A DNA stretch of 64,000 nt. Origin: Ancylobacter sp. TS-1. Its GTDB lineage: Bacteria > Pseudomonadota > Alphaproteobacteria > Rhizobiales > Xanthobacteraceae. The position numbers were made by a program, and so were the translations under genes. This document shows positions 63,516 through 64,000 of the stretch, one piece after another. The notes under the pieces are model-generated. The model ran no database searches. It saw only the letters and a program-made list of their open reading frames with translations, and was not told where the DNA came from. Position 1 is the stretch's first letter. Each line of letters opens with the position of its first letter. Where the stretch lies: contig NZ_CP045144.1 in NCBI RefSeq assembly GCF_009223885.1, positions 2,344,001 to 2,408,000 on the forward strand, read 5' to 3'.

Positions 63516-64000
63516 GTGCCCTTCATGACCACGAATCCGGCACTCGGGCGCGCCCTTGCCGAGCGCGACTACAACGACCCGACCCCGGTGCAGCTGGCCG
63601 TGCTGGCGCCGGAGACGGCCGGGCGCGACCTGCTGGTGTCGGCGCAGACCGGCTCCGGCAAGACCGTGGCTTATGGCCTCGCCATGGCGGAAACCCTGCT
63701 CGGCACCGATGAGCGCTTCGGGCCGGCCGCCGCGCCGCAGGCCCTCGTGGTCGCCCCTACCCGCGAGCTCGCCTTGCAGGTGCAGCGCGAATTCGCGTGG
63801 CTCTACACGGCGACCGACGCCCGCATCGTCGCCTGCGTCGGCGGCATGGACCCGCGCCAGGAGCAGCGCCTTCTCAATCAGGGCGCCCATATCGTCGTCG
63901 GCACGCCCGGGCGTCTGCGCGACCATCTGGAGCGCGGCCGGCTCGACATCTCCGCGGTGCGGGTGGTGGTGCTGGACGAAGCCGACGAGATGCTGGACCT
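63516..64000 (+). CDS. DEAD-box RNA helicase, 3' truncated
   Basis: The first 161 residues of an ATP-dependent RNA helicase. Seen are the Q motif (YNDPTPVQLAVL), Walker A AQTGSGKTVAYGL, motif Ia PTRELALQVQ, motif Ib VGTPGRL, and motif II VLDEADEMLDL at the window edge. Such proteins remodel RNA in ribosome assembly and cold adaptation. The GTG at 63516 has GGAG seven bases upstream; the ATG at 63525 is less well placed. The rest lies outside the window. Confidence 0.93.
   Translation, partial: MPFMTTNPALGRALAERDYNDPTPVQLAVLAPETAGRDLLVSAQTGSGKTVAYGLAMAETLLGTDERFGPAAAPQALVVAPTRELALQVQREFAWLYTATDARIVACVGGMDPRQEQRLLNQGAHIVVGTPGRLRDHLERGRLDISAVRVVVLDEADEMLD

Overview
The window is GC-rich, densely coded alphaproteobacterial chromosome with short, often overlapping operons. 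Several features point to the Hyphomicrobiales (Rhizobiales): a MucR/Ros regulator, the blocks ubiH-type/tesB/glnK/amtB/ftsK/lolA/xthA and rsfS/rlmH/envC/ctpA/rppH, a TIGR02302-type (DUF4175) protein next to lysA, and DUF2125 and DUF6481 proteins. Family level is inference; Xanthobacteraceae (Ancylobacter/Starkeya/Xanthobacter-like) fits best. No tRNA, rRNA, insertion sequence, phage or CRISPR array was seen. Most of the window looks like core genome with a few accessory blocks.

Layout. 0-2.1 kb: the 3' part of an FMN-dependent monooxygenase, a flavin reductase and a small exported protein. 2.1-8.8 kb (minus strand): a compact purine-to-allantoin operon running uricase, xanthine dehydrogenase FAD subunit, fused FeS/molybdopterin subunit, guanine deaminase and a fused UraD-UraH enzyme. 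8.9-12.5 kb: a TetR/HPP-membrane-protein pair with a likely operator, an SDR oxidoreductase, a TenA-family protein and mucR. 12.6-14.0 kb: a glutamine-amidotransferase-like protein and a TerB-like protein. 14.3-18.7 kb: a GntR regulator downstream of a tripartite tricarboxylate transporter (tctCBA). 19.4-23.7 kb: the Entner-Doudoroff upper branch zwf-pgl-edd. 23.8-29.4 kb: a DUF2125 protein, a ChaC-like cyclotransferase, ftsE-ftsX with a YdcF-like protein, and hpt.

29.5-40.3 kb (minus strand): DUF4175 protein, lysA, lptM, xthA, a small zinc-ribbon-like protein, a LolA-like protein, ftsK and an aminotransferase. 40.4-45.1 kb: amtB and glnK behind a probable sigma-54 promoter, tesB, a UbiH/COQ6-type hydroxylase and a Trm112-like protein. 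45.2-51.9 kb: a GntR regulator, a class-I amidotransferase hydrolase, an MBOAT/AlgJ-like O-acetylation pair, ProX, a thioredoxin-TPR protein and a LON-domain protein. 52.1-57.3 kb: an RND efflux operon (tetR, adaptor, pump) with two operator palindromes. 57.5-62.4 kb: rppH, an unrecognised membrane-anchored protein, ctpA, an EnvC-like activator, rlmH and rsfS. 62.6-64 kb: three small proteins and the start of a DEAD-box helicase.

No complete unknown multi-gene system was found. The points most worth checking are the UraD-UraH fusion in a one-operon purine route, the MucR that lacks two zinc-ligand residues, predicted operators beside their likely regulators (TetR/HPP, GntR/Tct, TetR/RND), a CTGC-N3-GCAG palindrome upstream of zwf, dispersed palindromic repeats placed between converging genes, and a probable inversion around 45-52 kb.
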